From positions 310,001-374,000 of the forward strand of contig NZ_JAHBAY010000003.1 of the NCBI RefSeq assembly GCF_018499875.1: 64,000 nucleotides of DNA. Direction: 5' to 3'. A program made the position numbers and the translations under genes. Positions within the stretch are counted from its first letter, which is position 1. Every line of letters begins with the position of its first letter. The notes beneath the pieces are model-generated. The model saw only the letters and a program-made list of their open reading frames with translations, had not been told where the DNA came from and did no database searches. Source of the stretch: Kineosporia corallincola. GTDB lineage: Bacteria > Actinomycetota > Actinomycetes > Actinomycetales > Kineosporiaceae. This document shows, piece by piece, positions 54,105-64,000 of this stretch.

Positions 54105-55208
54105 TCAGGCGTGGACCGGGTAGTCGGTGTATCCCTCCGGGCCCGGGGCGTAGAGCAGCTCGGCGCGCAACTCGTTCTGCGGGTGCCCGTGCTTCCAGCG
54201 GACCACCAGGTCGGGGTTGGCGATGACGGCCCGGCCCACGGCCACGGCGTCGACGAACGGGGCCTGAAGGATCTGGGCGGCCTCGGCCACCGAGGTCACG
54301 GTGGAGAACCCGCTGTTGACCACGAGCCTGCCGCCGAACCGGCGCTGGAGCTCGGCCACCAGCTCACCGGCCGGCTCGTGGTGCAGCACGGAGAGGTAGG
54401 CCAGGCCGAGGGGGCGGACCTGGTCGAGAAGGGTGCCGTAGGTGGCCAGCACGTCGTCGTGATCGGGCTCGAAGGCGTCCTGGATGTTGTGCTCCGGCGA
54501 GATCCGCAGACCCACCCGGTCGGCGCCGACCTCGGCCGCCACCGCGGTGACCACCTCGACCACGAAACGGGCCCGGGCAGCCGGGGATCCGCCGTAGGCG
54601 TCGGTGCGCCGGTTGGAGCCGGGGGCCAGGAACTGGTGCAGCAGATAGCCGTTGGCGGAGTGGATCTCCACGCCGTCCAGCCCGGCGTCGACGGCCCGGC
54701 GGGCGGCCGCGACGTGATCGGCCACCGAGGCGGCGATCTCATCGGTGGTCATCTCCCCGGGCACGACGTAGGCCTGCTTGCCCTTCGAGGTGTGCACCTC
54801 ACCGTCGATGGCGACGGCGCTCGGGCCCACCACGCGTCGTCCACCGTTGAGGTCCGGATGGCTGGTGCGACCGCCGTGCATGAGCTGCATGACGATGCGG
54901 CCGCCCGCGGCGTGCACCCCCTCGGCGACCCGGCGCCAGCCCTCGGCCTGCTCGTCGGTGGTGATGCCCGGCTGGCCGACGTACGACTGCGAGTCCGCGC
55001 TCGGGTAGGTGCCCTCGGTGGTGATCATGCCGACGCCGGCCCGCTGCCGGTAGTGCTCGGCGATCAGCTCGCCGGGAATGCCGGCCTCCCCCGCGCGCAT
55101 CCGGGTGAGCGGGGCCATGACGATGCGGTTGGCCAGCTCGATCCGGCCGAAGGTGACCGGCTCGAACAGGGCGGACACCGTGGCGTCCGAGGAGGTGGTG
55201 GCAGACAT
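54105..55208 (-). CDS. Old yellow enzyme family ene-reductase (NemA-like)
   Basis: A 367-residue FMN flavoprotein that reduces alkenes of enones, maleimides or nitro compounds with NADPH. Blocks are NRIVMAPLTRMRAG, GGRIVMQLMHGGRTSH, VEIHSANGYLLHQFLAP with the His/Asn pair, and VGRAVIANPDLV. Divergent from an ArsR-type regulator with a palindromic site between them (55273-55289), so it is likely electrophile-inducible. Confidence 0.94.
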   Translation of the reverse strand: MSATTSSDATVSALFEPVTFGRIELANRIVMAPLTRMRAGEAGIPGELIAEHYRQRAGVGMITTEGTYPSADSQSYVGQPGITTDEQAEGWRRVAEGVHAAGGRIVMQLMHGGRTSHPDLNGGRRVVGPSAVAIDGEVHTSKGKQAYVVPGEMTTDEIAASVADHVAAARRAVDAGLDGVEIHSANGYLLHQFLAPGSNRRTDAYGGSPAARARFVVEVVTAVAAEVGADRVGLRISPEHNIQDAFEPDHDDVLATYGTLLDQVRPLGLAYLSVLHHEPAGELVAELQRRFGGRLVVNSGFSTVTSVAEAAQILQAPFVDAVAVGRAVIANPDLVVRWKHGHPQNELRAELLYAPGPEGYTDYPVHA

Positions 55209-55272
55209 GGCGGTCCTTAGTCAGGATGAGACGATGTACTTGAACGCTGGATCAACTCGTCCGGCCCGGCGA

Positions 55273-55289
55273 GCGTACATCATGTACGC
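55273..55289. promoter_or_regulatory. Palindromic ArsR-type operator
   Basis: GCGTACAT-C-ATGTACGC is a perfect 17-base palindrome between the divergent ene-reductase and ArsR genes. A half-site GCGTACAT recurs at 55296-55303. It probably binds the adjacent regulator and controls both directions. Confidence 0.75.
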
Positions 55290-55325
55290 GCCAACGCGTA
55301 CATGATGGAGCCGTACCCTTCTGCC

Positions 55326-55667
55326 ATGGCCAGTCGCACCGCCTCCGAGCTCACCCATCCGGACACCGAGGACATCGAGCTGCTGAAGGTGCTGAGCGCC
55401 CTGTCCGATCCGGTCCGGGCCGGCATCGTCGCCCAGCTGGTCGACCGGCCGGGCATGAACTGCGGCGGGTTCTTCCCGCACCTCACCGCGTCCGTGCTCA
55501 CCCGGCACTTCCGGGTGCTGCGCGAGGCGGGCGTCATCCGGCAGGAAGACGCCGGGGTGCGGCGCGAGAACACCCTGCGCAAGGACGACCTGGACCGGCG
55601 CTTCCCGGGTCTGCTCGACCTGGTCGTGCGGGAGGCCTGCGACGGGCGGCTCCCCCGGGTTCCGTAA
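55326..55667 (+). CDS. ArsR/SmtB-type winged helix regulator
   Basis: A 113-residue regulator. The winged helix is visible in LKVLSALSDPVRAGIVAQL and LTASVLTRHFRVLREAGVI. Its only plausible redox residue is the Cys in MNCGGFF. ATG 55326 is preferred; ATG 55302 is in frame but falls in an operator half-site and would suit only a leaderless message. It likely represses the divergent ene-reductase, sensing an electrophile; the ligand is unproven. Confidence 0.85.
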   Translation: MASRTASELTHPDTEDIELLKVLSALSDPVRAGIVAQLVDRPGMNCGGFFPHLTASVLTRHFRVLREAGVIRQEDAGVRRENTLRKDDLDRRFPGLLDLVVREACDGRLPRVP

Positions 55668-55788
55668 CCACCCTCCGCCCCGGATGTCACGAAAGCGCAT
55701 GCGCGCGGCAACTCTTCGTCACCACCACGACGCAGATCCACCCAACCTGCACCTGGTCCTTATCCATCCGTGACCGCCGCTGGTTACC

Positions 55789-58320
<2,532 letters not shown>

Positions 58321-58326
58321 GCGTGC

Positions 58327-58359
58327 GGGCCGGTGCCGCCGTCACGACGGCACCGGCCC
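58327..58359. terminator. Terminator hairpin
   Basis: GGGCCGGTGCCG (58327-58338) pairs perfectly with CGGCACCGGCCC (58348-58359) across nine bases, between two convergent genes. Confidence 0.85.
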
Positions 58360-58360
58360 T

Positions 58361-61177
58361 CTACTGCCGCACGAACACCGGCATGGTGTCCAGCCCGCTG
58401 GTGATCTCGGCGGTCGTGCCGCCCCGGTACTTCCTGCCGGTGAAGTAGTTTTTCCAGGTGCTGCCCGGCGGGAACCAGACGGTCGTGGTGGCACTCTCGC
58501 CGGCGGTGGTCACCGGGGCCACGAGATAGTCCGGACCGTAGAGGTATTCGGCGCCGGCGGTGGCGTAGGCCTCCTGCTGCTCCGGGTGGTCCAGATACAG
58601 GGGACGCGTGATCGGGGTGCCGGTACGGGTCGCCTTCCGCGCGGCCCGGTAGGTGTACGACTGGAGCTCGTTGCGCAGCTTCAGGAACTTCGTGGCCGAT
58701 GCCTGCGCCTCCTCGCCGTACTGCCAGGGCAGGCGGTCGCTGTGGTTGGAGTGCAGCCGGTCGATCGGCTGGAAGGTGCCCAGCTGCACCCACCGGGCGT
58801 ACAGGTCGTCGGGCAGCTTGGTGCTGCCCGGCTCACTGCCCGGTTCTTGCAGGCCGCCGGTGTGGCCGCCGATGTCGTGGCTGATCGCCGCCAGGCCGGT
58901 CGCCGCCGACTCGCCCGGCGTGTAACCCACCTCCATCCGCAGGGATTCCCAGGTGGAGATGGTGTCGCCGGTGAAGTGCAGGGTGGTGCGCTTGTCGGCC
59001 CACGGCCCGGTCGGGATCGCCGTCGGGCTGCTGTAGCCGCCGGCCTGGAGCGAGCCGTAGGCCCGGCTGAACGCGAAACCGTTGCGGTCGGCGTACTGCT
59101 GGTTGATCCAGGCGTCCGGGGTCACCCCGGCCAGCGTGGACTTCGAGGAGTCACAGCACCAGTCGAGCCACCAGAAGTCCACGCCCTGCTGCTCGATGTC
59201 GTCGTGCAGGTCGAGATAGGCCTTCAGCTGGTCGGGGTCGCCCCAGTCGAAGGTGTAACAGTCCGCGCCGCCGTTGCAGCCGGTGCGCTGGAGCCTGCCC
59301 CGCGCGGTCGCCTGCGCCTGGGCGAACTTCGGGTCGCTGCCCAGGATGCTCGGGTGGATGTTCCAGGTGGTGCGCACGCCGCGCTCGTGCAGCCAGTCGA
59401 TGAAGCCGTCCGGGTCGGGGAACCTGGTCTCGTCGACCGACCAGCCGTTCCACCGGTCCGGCTTCTTGAAGTCGGTGTCCACCACCAGCACGTCCAGCGG
59501 GATCTTCTCGTCCTCGAAACGCTTCACGACGGACTGGAACTCGGACGCCGTCCGGTCGTAGTACTCCGCGTACCACACGCCGTAGGCCCACTTCGGCAGG
59601 GTCAGTGTGGGCCCGGTCAGCGTCGACAGGTCGCTCAGGGCCGCCGGGTAGTCCTGCCCGTAACCGAACACGTACCCGTCCTGGTAACCGCCGGCGTGCG
59701 AGACCCGCTGCGTCACCTTCTTCGTCGCCGTGTCGTAGAGGGCGGATCCGGTGTCGTCGAGCAGCGACCAGCCGTCCTGGTACAGCAGTCCCGGGCTGGT
59801 CTTCGTGTCGCCGTTCACGCCGTCGAGCCCCCGGCGGTAACCGCCCAGCGCCGCGTGCGGAGCGAGAAGGGGCGCCTGGGCGGTGGTCAGGGCGACGGTG
59901 TCGATGTTCACGTGGCAGCTGTCGGCTGCCGGGCAGCCGATCACCACCGTGTTCGTGCCCGCGGCCAGGGTGAGCGGCGCGGACACGGTGTGCCAGTAGT
60001 CCCAGCCGCTGGTCGGTTTCAGCTCAAGGGTGGACGCTGTCGCGGAGTTGGCCCGGACGCTCACCTTCCGGGTACGCACGGGATCGGAACCCGCCTGGGC
60101 GTTGGCGTATCGCAGCTGGATCCGGTACTTCCCGGCCCGGGGGACGCCGGTCACGGTCACCGTGCCCGAGGCCTTCTCGCTCTCCAGCCCGGCGACGAAA
60201 CCCTCGCCGGAGAATCCGTTGTGGTCGTCCGCGCTCCTCGCCCCACCGGCCAGTGCGCCGGTCTCCGTCTCGCAGACCGTGCCGAAGGCGCAGGGTTGCG
60301 GCTGCGGCGGCTGCGGCGCCGGGAAGGTCGCCCCGGCCGGCGTGACCGCCAGGCTGTCCACGTTGACCTGGCCGGAGTCGCCGGCGGCGCGCAGAACGGT
60401 GAGCTCGTGCCGGCCCGCCGTCAGTTCCAGCGGAACGGTGACCACGGCCCAGGTGTCCCAGGAACCGCTGGGAGGCAGCGTGAATCGTCGGCCCTCACCG
60501 GCGTCCACCAGTAAACTCAGGCTGCGCTCGGTGACCTGGCCGTCCGCGCCGCGGTCGTTCGCATAGCGCAGGGCGAGCTGGTAGCCGCCGGAGCTCGGAG
60601 CGTCCACGGTGAACCGCAGGGCGTTGCCCGTGGACTCGAACCCGGCCACGAATCCCTTGCCGGTGTAACCGGAATGGTTGGTGGCGGTGCCGAGACCGTC
60701 CAGCGAGAGGTCCTCCGCCTCGCACAGCTCACCGAAAGCACAGTCTCTGGAGCCTGATCCGGCCCAGGGCGAGGCCTCCACGGCCTGTTCGCCCGCCTTC
60801 AGGCTGATCCGGAGATTGTCGTCGCCGAAGGCGCCGGAACCGGTCTTGTAGCGCAGCAGCAGTTTTCCGGTGTCGATGGTCAGCCAGCCGTTGCTACGGC
60901 GCGAGGTGAACCGGGTCTGCCCGAACTTCTGCCGGCCCACCACGTTGAATGTTCCCGCGTCTACGAACTTCTCGTCACCCGCGAACTCGGTGCGGATCAG
61001 CGTGGGCGAGAGCACCTGGAAGCGGGCCTGCCCGTCGGTGACGACAGCCCCCTTCGGCACCGCCTGCGCCTGGGCCTGGGCTGTAGGTAGCAACAGTGCC
61101 GCCGTCAGGCCGAGCGCCAGCAGCAGCCGTGATCTTCTCTGACCGGGCATGCCAGCATTCTGCACCAGAACACTCAT
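58361..61177 (-). CDS. Secreted GH31 alpha-glucosidase with two CBM35-like modules
   Basis: A 938-residue exported glycosidase. The signal peptide is about residues 10-40. An N-terminal beta domain is followed by two carbohydrate-binding modules (about 145-295 and 300-440) that each begin CAFGxxCE and resemble CBM35. The GH31 barrel spans about 500-860: LDVLVVDTDFKKP, GVDFWWLDWCCDSSKS with the catalytic Asp and AISHDIGGHTG. A C-terminal beta domain ends near FVRQ. It would cleave alpha-linked glucans outside the cell. ATG 61177 or 61150 may be the start. Subfamily substrate is unproven. Confidence 0.88.
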   Translation of the reverse strand: MSVLVQNAGMPGQRRSRLLLALGLTAALLLPTAQAQAQAVPKGAVVTDGQARFQVLSPTLIRTEFAGDEKFVDAGTFNVVGRQKFGQTRFTSRRSNGWLTIDTGKLLLRYKTGSGAFGDDNLRISLKAGEQAVEASPWAGSGSRDCAFGELCEAEDLSLDGLGTATNHSGYTGKGFVAGFESTGNALRFTVDAPSSGGYQLALRYANDRGADGQVTERSLSLLVDAGEGRRFTLPPSGSWDTWAVVTVPLELTAGRHELTVLRAAGDSGQVNVDSLAVTPAGATFPAPQPPQPQPCAFGTVCETETGALAGGARSADDHNGFSGEGFVAGLESEKASGTVTVTGVPRAGKYRIQLRYANAQAGSDPVRTRKVSVRANSATASTLELKPTSGWDYWHTVSAPLTLAAGTNTVVIGCPAADSCHVNIDTVALTTAQAPLLAPHAALGGYRRGLDGVNGDTKTSPGLLYQDGWSLLDDTGSALYDTATKKVTQRVSHAGGYQDGYVFGYGQDYPAALSDLSTLTGPTLTLPKWAYGVWYAEYYDRTASEFQSVVKRFEDEKIPLDVLVVDTDFKKPDRWNGWSVDETRFPDPDGFIDWLHERGVRTTWNIHPSILGSDPKFAQAQATARGRLQRTGCNGGADCYTFDWGDPDQLKAYLDLHDDIEQQGVDFWWLDWCCDSSKSTLAGVTPDAWINQQYADRNGFAFSRAYGSLQAGGYSSPTAIPTGPWADKRTTLHFTGDTISTWESLRMEVGYTPGESAATGLAAISHDIGGHTGGLQEPGSEPGSTKLPDDLYARWVQLGTFQPIDRLHSNHSDRLPWQYGEEAQASATKFLKLRNELQSYTYRAARKATRTGTPITRPLYLDHPEQQEAYATAGAEYLYGPDYLVAPVTTAGESATTTVWFPPGSTWKNYFTGRKYRGGTTAEITSGLDTMPVFVRQ

Positions 61178-61206
61178 AACGGACAGATATTGACATCTAC
61201 CCGTGG

Positions 61207-61233
61207 AAGGGGGCCGGGACTCCCGGCCCCCTT
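61207..61233 (-). terminator. Terminator of RIO-kinase gene
   Basis: AAGGGGGCCGGGA and TCCCGGCCCCCTT form a perfect 13-base stem beside the RIO-kinase stop and upstream of the secreted GH31 start, separating two same-strand genes. Confidence 0.8.
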
Positions 61234-61238
61234 TCACG

Positions 61239-62177
61239 TCATCCGGGCGAGTCGACGCCCGCCTGGGCCAGCAGTTCCACGGTGACCTGCCGGGCGTCGA
61301 TGCCGGGCACCCCACGGGCACCGAACCAGGCGGCCAGGTTCCCGACGTCGCGGTAGAGGAAACCGGGACCGTGCGGATTGGCGATCAGGTCGACCACCTG
61401 GGGCAGGTCGATGAGCATCAGGTGCCCGTCGTGCACCAGCACGTTGTAGGCGGACAGGTCGCCGTGGGCCAGGCCGCACCGGGCCAGCACGCCCATCGCC
61501 CGCACCGCCTGCTGCCACAGGTCCTGCGCCTCGCCGGGCGTGGGACGCACCTGCGCCAGACGAGGCGCTCCCTCGCCCTGCCCGTGGTCGCCGATGAACT
61601 CCATCAGCAGCTCGGTGCCCAGGGTCTGCACCGGGTACGGCACCACCGGGCGGCCGAGTTCACCGCTGACCAGCCAGAGTTGTTTCAGGGCAGCGAATTC
61701 GGACCCGGCCCACTGCTCGGCGATGAGCTCGCGGCCGAAGTCGGTGCGTTTGCTCATGGCCCGGTTGCTGCGCGACTCCTTCACCCGCCGGCCCTCCAGG
61801 TAGCCGGCGTCGCGGTGGAACATCCGGTGCTCGGCCGAGCGATACTGCTTGCGGGCCAGCAGACACCAGCGGTCGGTGCCGGGCACGCCACGCCGCATCA
61901 GCGAGACGTCGGCCTCCTTACCGGTTTTCAGCAGGCCGAGGTCGGTGTCGACGGCGGCCAGCTCGGTGATCAGCCAGTCGGGGTAGGGACGCGGCCCGCG
62001 AGCGGTCGGGGGCGAGTCGGCCCAGGTGCTCCACCGGTCACCCGCCTCGGGGGCATCGGTGTCTTCTTCTTCGAGGTGCAGTACGCGGGACGAGCTGGTG
62101 GTCAGGTCGTCCTGCTCGTCGTCGAAACGACGGCGGCCACGGCGTCGGTGGCCGAAGGTCTGGTCATGATCGTGCAC
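61239..62177 (-). CDS. RIO1-type serine kinase
   Basis: A 312-residue atypical kinase. STGKEADV-type loop LLKTGKEADVSLMRRG (about residue 90), catalytic loop LAHGDLSAYNVLVH (near 255) and DFG-equivalent LIDLPQVVDLIANP identify the RIO family. The N-terminus is basic and acidic low-complexity. GTG 62177 is chosen; a strong ribosome site upstream (about 62255) instead serves an out-of-frame ATG at 62248. The role in bacteria is unclear; archaeal and eukaryotic relatives aid ribosome maturation. Confidence 0.88.
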   Translation of the reverse strand: MHDHDQTFGHRRRGRRRFDDEQDDLTTSSSRVLHLEEEDTDAPEAGDRWSTWADSPPTARGPRPYPDWLITELAAVDTDLGLLKTGKEADVSLMRRGVPGTDRWCLLARKQYRSAEHRMFHRDAGYLEGRRVKESRSNRAMSKRTDFGRELIAEQWAGSEFAALKQLWLVSGELGRPVVPYPVQTLGTELLMEFIGDHGQGEGAPRLAQVRPTPGEAQDLWQQAVRAMGVLARCGLAHGDLSAYNVLVHDGHLMLIDLPQVVDLIANPHGPGFLYRDVGNLAAWFGARGVPGIDARQVTVELLAQAGVDSPG

Positions 62178-62248
62178 GATGAGGTGCCTTTCGGGGAAGT
62201 CGAGATGGGGAAGACGGTCGGAAAGAACCGCGCAGACGTCGCTCGCAT
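62102..62248 (-). CDS. Possible 48-residue upstream ORF overlapping RIO-kinase start
   Basis: ATG 62248 follows the strongest ribosome-binding site in the area (GAGGAGGAG, complement of about 62255-62263). The frame runs 48 codons in a different phase from the kinase and ends inside it. The peptide is Ser/Thr-rich, with no recognised domain. It may be a leader peptide that couples translation, or a sign of a frameshift near the kinase start. Confidence 0.35.
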   Translation of the reverse strand: MRATSARFFPTVFPISTSPKGTSSCTIMTRPSATDAVAAVVSTTSRTT

Positions 62249-62352
62249 GGTCTTCTCCTCCTCTCGACTCGGGTGCCGGTGGGCACCCCTGGCTGACCTC
62301 GGTGCACATCCTGGTGGGGCGGGCGGGCCGGGGGCAACTGATTTACCGGCGC

Positions 62353-64000
62353 TCACTCCTCGCGGCGTCGCCGCAGTTCCTGGGCCAGGGCCGACACGAC
62401 GGCGTCCCACAGCCGGGGCTGGGCGGTGTCGGCCACATGGTCGGCCAGCCGGGCGGCCATCGCCACCGCGAACTCGGCGCTGAAGTCGTCCAGGTCCGTC
62501 TTCTCCTGTGCGGCAACGGTTCCGGTCCGGGCGGGGGACGCCGCGACCCGGGGTGCCGGGGTCGGCCGCCGGGCCGCGCGGGATCCTTGCAGAGCCGGCA
62601 CCTGCACCGGATCCGGGACGTCCTGCTCGTCCTGGCCCGGGATCGGCAGTACCGGGCCGTGGTGCACGACGGTGAGGAATTTCGTCGTCCGGGTGTAAGC
62701 CACATAGAGCAGTCGCAGGCCGTGGGTGCTGCCCGCGACGATCGCCCCGGGCTCGACCACCACCACGGCCTCGAACTCCAGGCCCTTCGCGGTGACCGGC
62801 CCGACCAGGTTGATGCTCGACCCCAGCGCCCCGCCCCGGGTGTCCTGGTACTGCACGCCCTCGGCGTTGAGCACCTCGATCACGGCGGCCCGCTGCTCGT
62901 CGGCGCAGACGATGCCGACGAACAGCCCACGGGCCGCGTAATCGCTCGCCGCCCGGACGGTCTCGGCGCCGAGGTCACCGGCGGAGACCCGCCGCAGATC
63001 CGGGTCGGCCGGGCCGACCCGCACCACCGACGGCGCCTCGACCGCCGGCGCGGAGTACGGGAGCAGCTGCGCGGCGAGCGCGTAGACCTGTTGCGGCACG
63101 CGGTATCCGAGCGTGAGCGGGACGATCGCCGAGGGATACCGGTGGGTCAGCGACGCCACCACGTCGTCCCAGGTGTCGCGCGCCCACGGGCCGGTGGACT
63201 GGGCCAGGTCACCCAGCACGGTGTAGGAACCGGAACGGCTGCGGCGGCGCACCGAGCGCAGCTGCATGGGCGAGAGGTCCTGGGCCTCGTCCAGCACGAT
63301 GTGCCCGAACTGCGACCCGATGCCGTTGAGCATGGTGTCGGCCTCGTCCAGCAGGGCCACGTCGGACAGGCTCCAGCGCTCGTCGGACACCCGGTCGGAG
63401 GCCGCGCGGAACAGCAGCGTCACCTCGGCGACGCTGAACCGGTCGCCGGCGGCGGCCAGCAGCCGCTCACGCGAGCCGAACAGGTCGCGCAGGAACTGCT
63501 GCGGGGTGAGCGAGGGCCAGAGCCGTTCCAGGGCCGCCTCCACCGCCGGGGCCGGAACCTCCGCCCCCCAGCGCACTCTGGAGGTCACGGTGGCGGTGAT
63601 CCAGTTACGCATGGCCGTGCGGCCGGCCAGGTAGCTGCGGGCCTGGTTGACGCAGCGGGTCAGGGCGTCTTCCACCTCGGGACGCGCGAGGGTCGTCAGC
63701 ACGTCGCCCGCCGGGCCGACGGGCAGCCGGTCGGTGCGCTCGGGGAACCGGACCCGTTGCACCAGGGCCCGGGTGAGCAGCTGGCTCATGCGCAGCTCAC
63801 CCTTGATCCGGGCGGCCTCCGGTGTCTCCTCCCGGCCGGTGCCGGCCTGGGGGCCCAGCGTGCGCAGGTCGCGGTGCTCGACCTGGTGGTCGCCGAGACC
63901 GGGCAGCACCTGGCGGATGTAGCGGGTGAAGGTCGGGTTCGGGCCGATCACCAGCACGTCGGCGGAGCCGAGCGTGTCGGAGTGGTTGAACAGCAGCCAG
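62353..64000 (-). CDS. HelD/UvrD-like helicase, C-terminal part
   Basis: At least 549 residues of a superfamily 1 ATPase; the N-terminus, with the Walker A loop, lies beyond the window edge. HIVLDEAQDLSPMQL (motif II), VLGDLAQSTGPW (motif III), PLTLGYRVPQQV (motif IV), LVGPVTAKGLEFEAVVVVEP (motif V) and RLLYVAYTRTTKFL (motif VI) are all visible. VLVIGPNPTFTRYIRQVLPGLG at the edge matches actinobacterial HelD/HelR, which removes stalled RNA polymerase or rifampicin from it. A basic linker and helical tail end the protein. Confidence 0.9.
   Translation of the reverse strand, partial: WLLFNHSDTLGSADVLVIGPNPTFTRYIRQVLPGLGDHQVEHRDLRTLGPQAGTGREETPEAARIKGELRMSQLLTRALVQRVRFPERTDRLPVGPAGDVLTTLARPEVEDALTRCVNQARSYLAGRTAMRNWITATVTSRVRWGAEVPAPAVEAALERLWPSLTPQQFLRDLFGSRERLLAAAGDRFSVAEVTLLFRAASDRVSDERWSLSDVALLDEADTMLNGIGSQFGHIVLDEAQDLSPMQLRSVRRRSRSGSYTVLGDLAQSTGPWARDTWDDVVASLTHRYPSAIVPLTLGYRVPQQVYALAAQLLPYSAPAVEAPSVVRVGPADPDLRRVSAGDLGAETVRAASDYAARGLFVGIVCADEQRAAVIEVLNAEGVQYQDTRGGALGSSINLVGPVTAKGLEFEAVVVVEPGAIVAGSTHGLRLLYVAYTRTTKFLTVVHHGPVLPIPGQDEQDVPDPVQVPALQGSRAARRPTPAPRVAASPARTGTVAAQEKTDLDDFSAEFAVAMAARLADHVADTAQPRLWDAVVSALAQELRRRREE

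Overview
The window is GC-rich throughout and densely coding, with frequent GTG starts and short or overlapping gene junctions. It reads as chromosomal sequence from a free-living actinomycete with varied sugar use, possibly Kineosporiaceae-like, though the genus cannot be fixed from this sequence alone. I see no rRNA, tRNA, CRISPR array, prophage or intact insertion sequence. About sixty protein genes can be supported. Gaps between genes are short and often hold a clear hairpin or operator.

Layout. 0-4.3 kb: a HIT hydrolase, a two-gene membrane pair (short partner plus HTTM carboxylase-like protein), small unknown genes and a DCC thiol oxidoreductase. 4.3-8.3 kb: threonyl-tRNA synthetase diverging from a GAF/PAS/degenerate-GGDEF protein. 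8.3-18.3 kb: a TetR/GH13 hydrolase pair, a beta-lactamase-fold hydrolase, lactate permease, a FAH-hydrolase/SDR operon, TspO, two GNATs, LysR and a lipoprotein. 18.3-32.1 kb: acyltransferase, glycerate kinase, aldehyde dehydrogenase, a large PAS histidine kinase, an alpha/beta hydrolase, GrpB, a matrixin-like protease, a TetR/MFS efflux pair, an Ada-like/AlkB repair pair and a tyrosine phosphatase.

32.2-34.3 kb is the best-defined adaptive module. Cysteine-poor copies of ribosomal proteins S14, L28, L36 and L31 flank a CobW-family protein that has lost the GTP-binding loop. A Zur-like box sits in the divergent promoter. This is a zinc-starvation ribosome-remodelling cluster.

37.7-44.4 kb is a sugar operon: binding protein, two permeases, a YicI-type alpha-xylosidase and a LacI regulator, with a large inverted-repeat operator upstream and no ATPase gene. 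46.3-48.5 kb is a complete polar amino acid (cystine-type) ABC operon. The rest carries an SDR, unknown proteins, a membrane protein broken by a one-base frameshift, a TAT-exported acid phosphatase with passenger-type repeats, an ArsR-controlled ene-reductase, glycogen phosphorylase, a secreted GH31 enzyme with two carbohydrate-binding modules, a RIO-type kinase and the C-terminal part of a HelD-type helicase that runs off the window.

Carbohydrate metabolism recurs: GH13, GH31 twice, glycogen phosphorylase, glycerate kinase, FAH/SDR and lactate permease. Local regulators sit beside their targets with visible operators at the GH13, ene-reductase, alpha-xylosidase and zinc loci.
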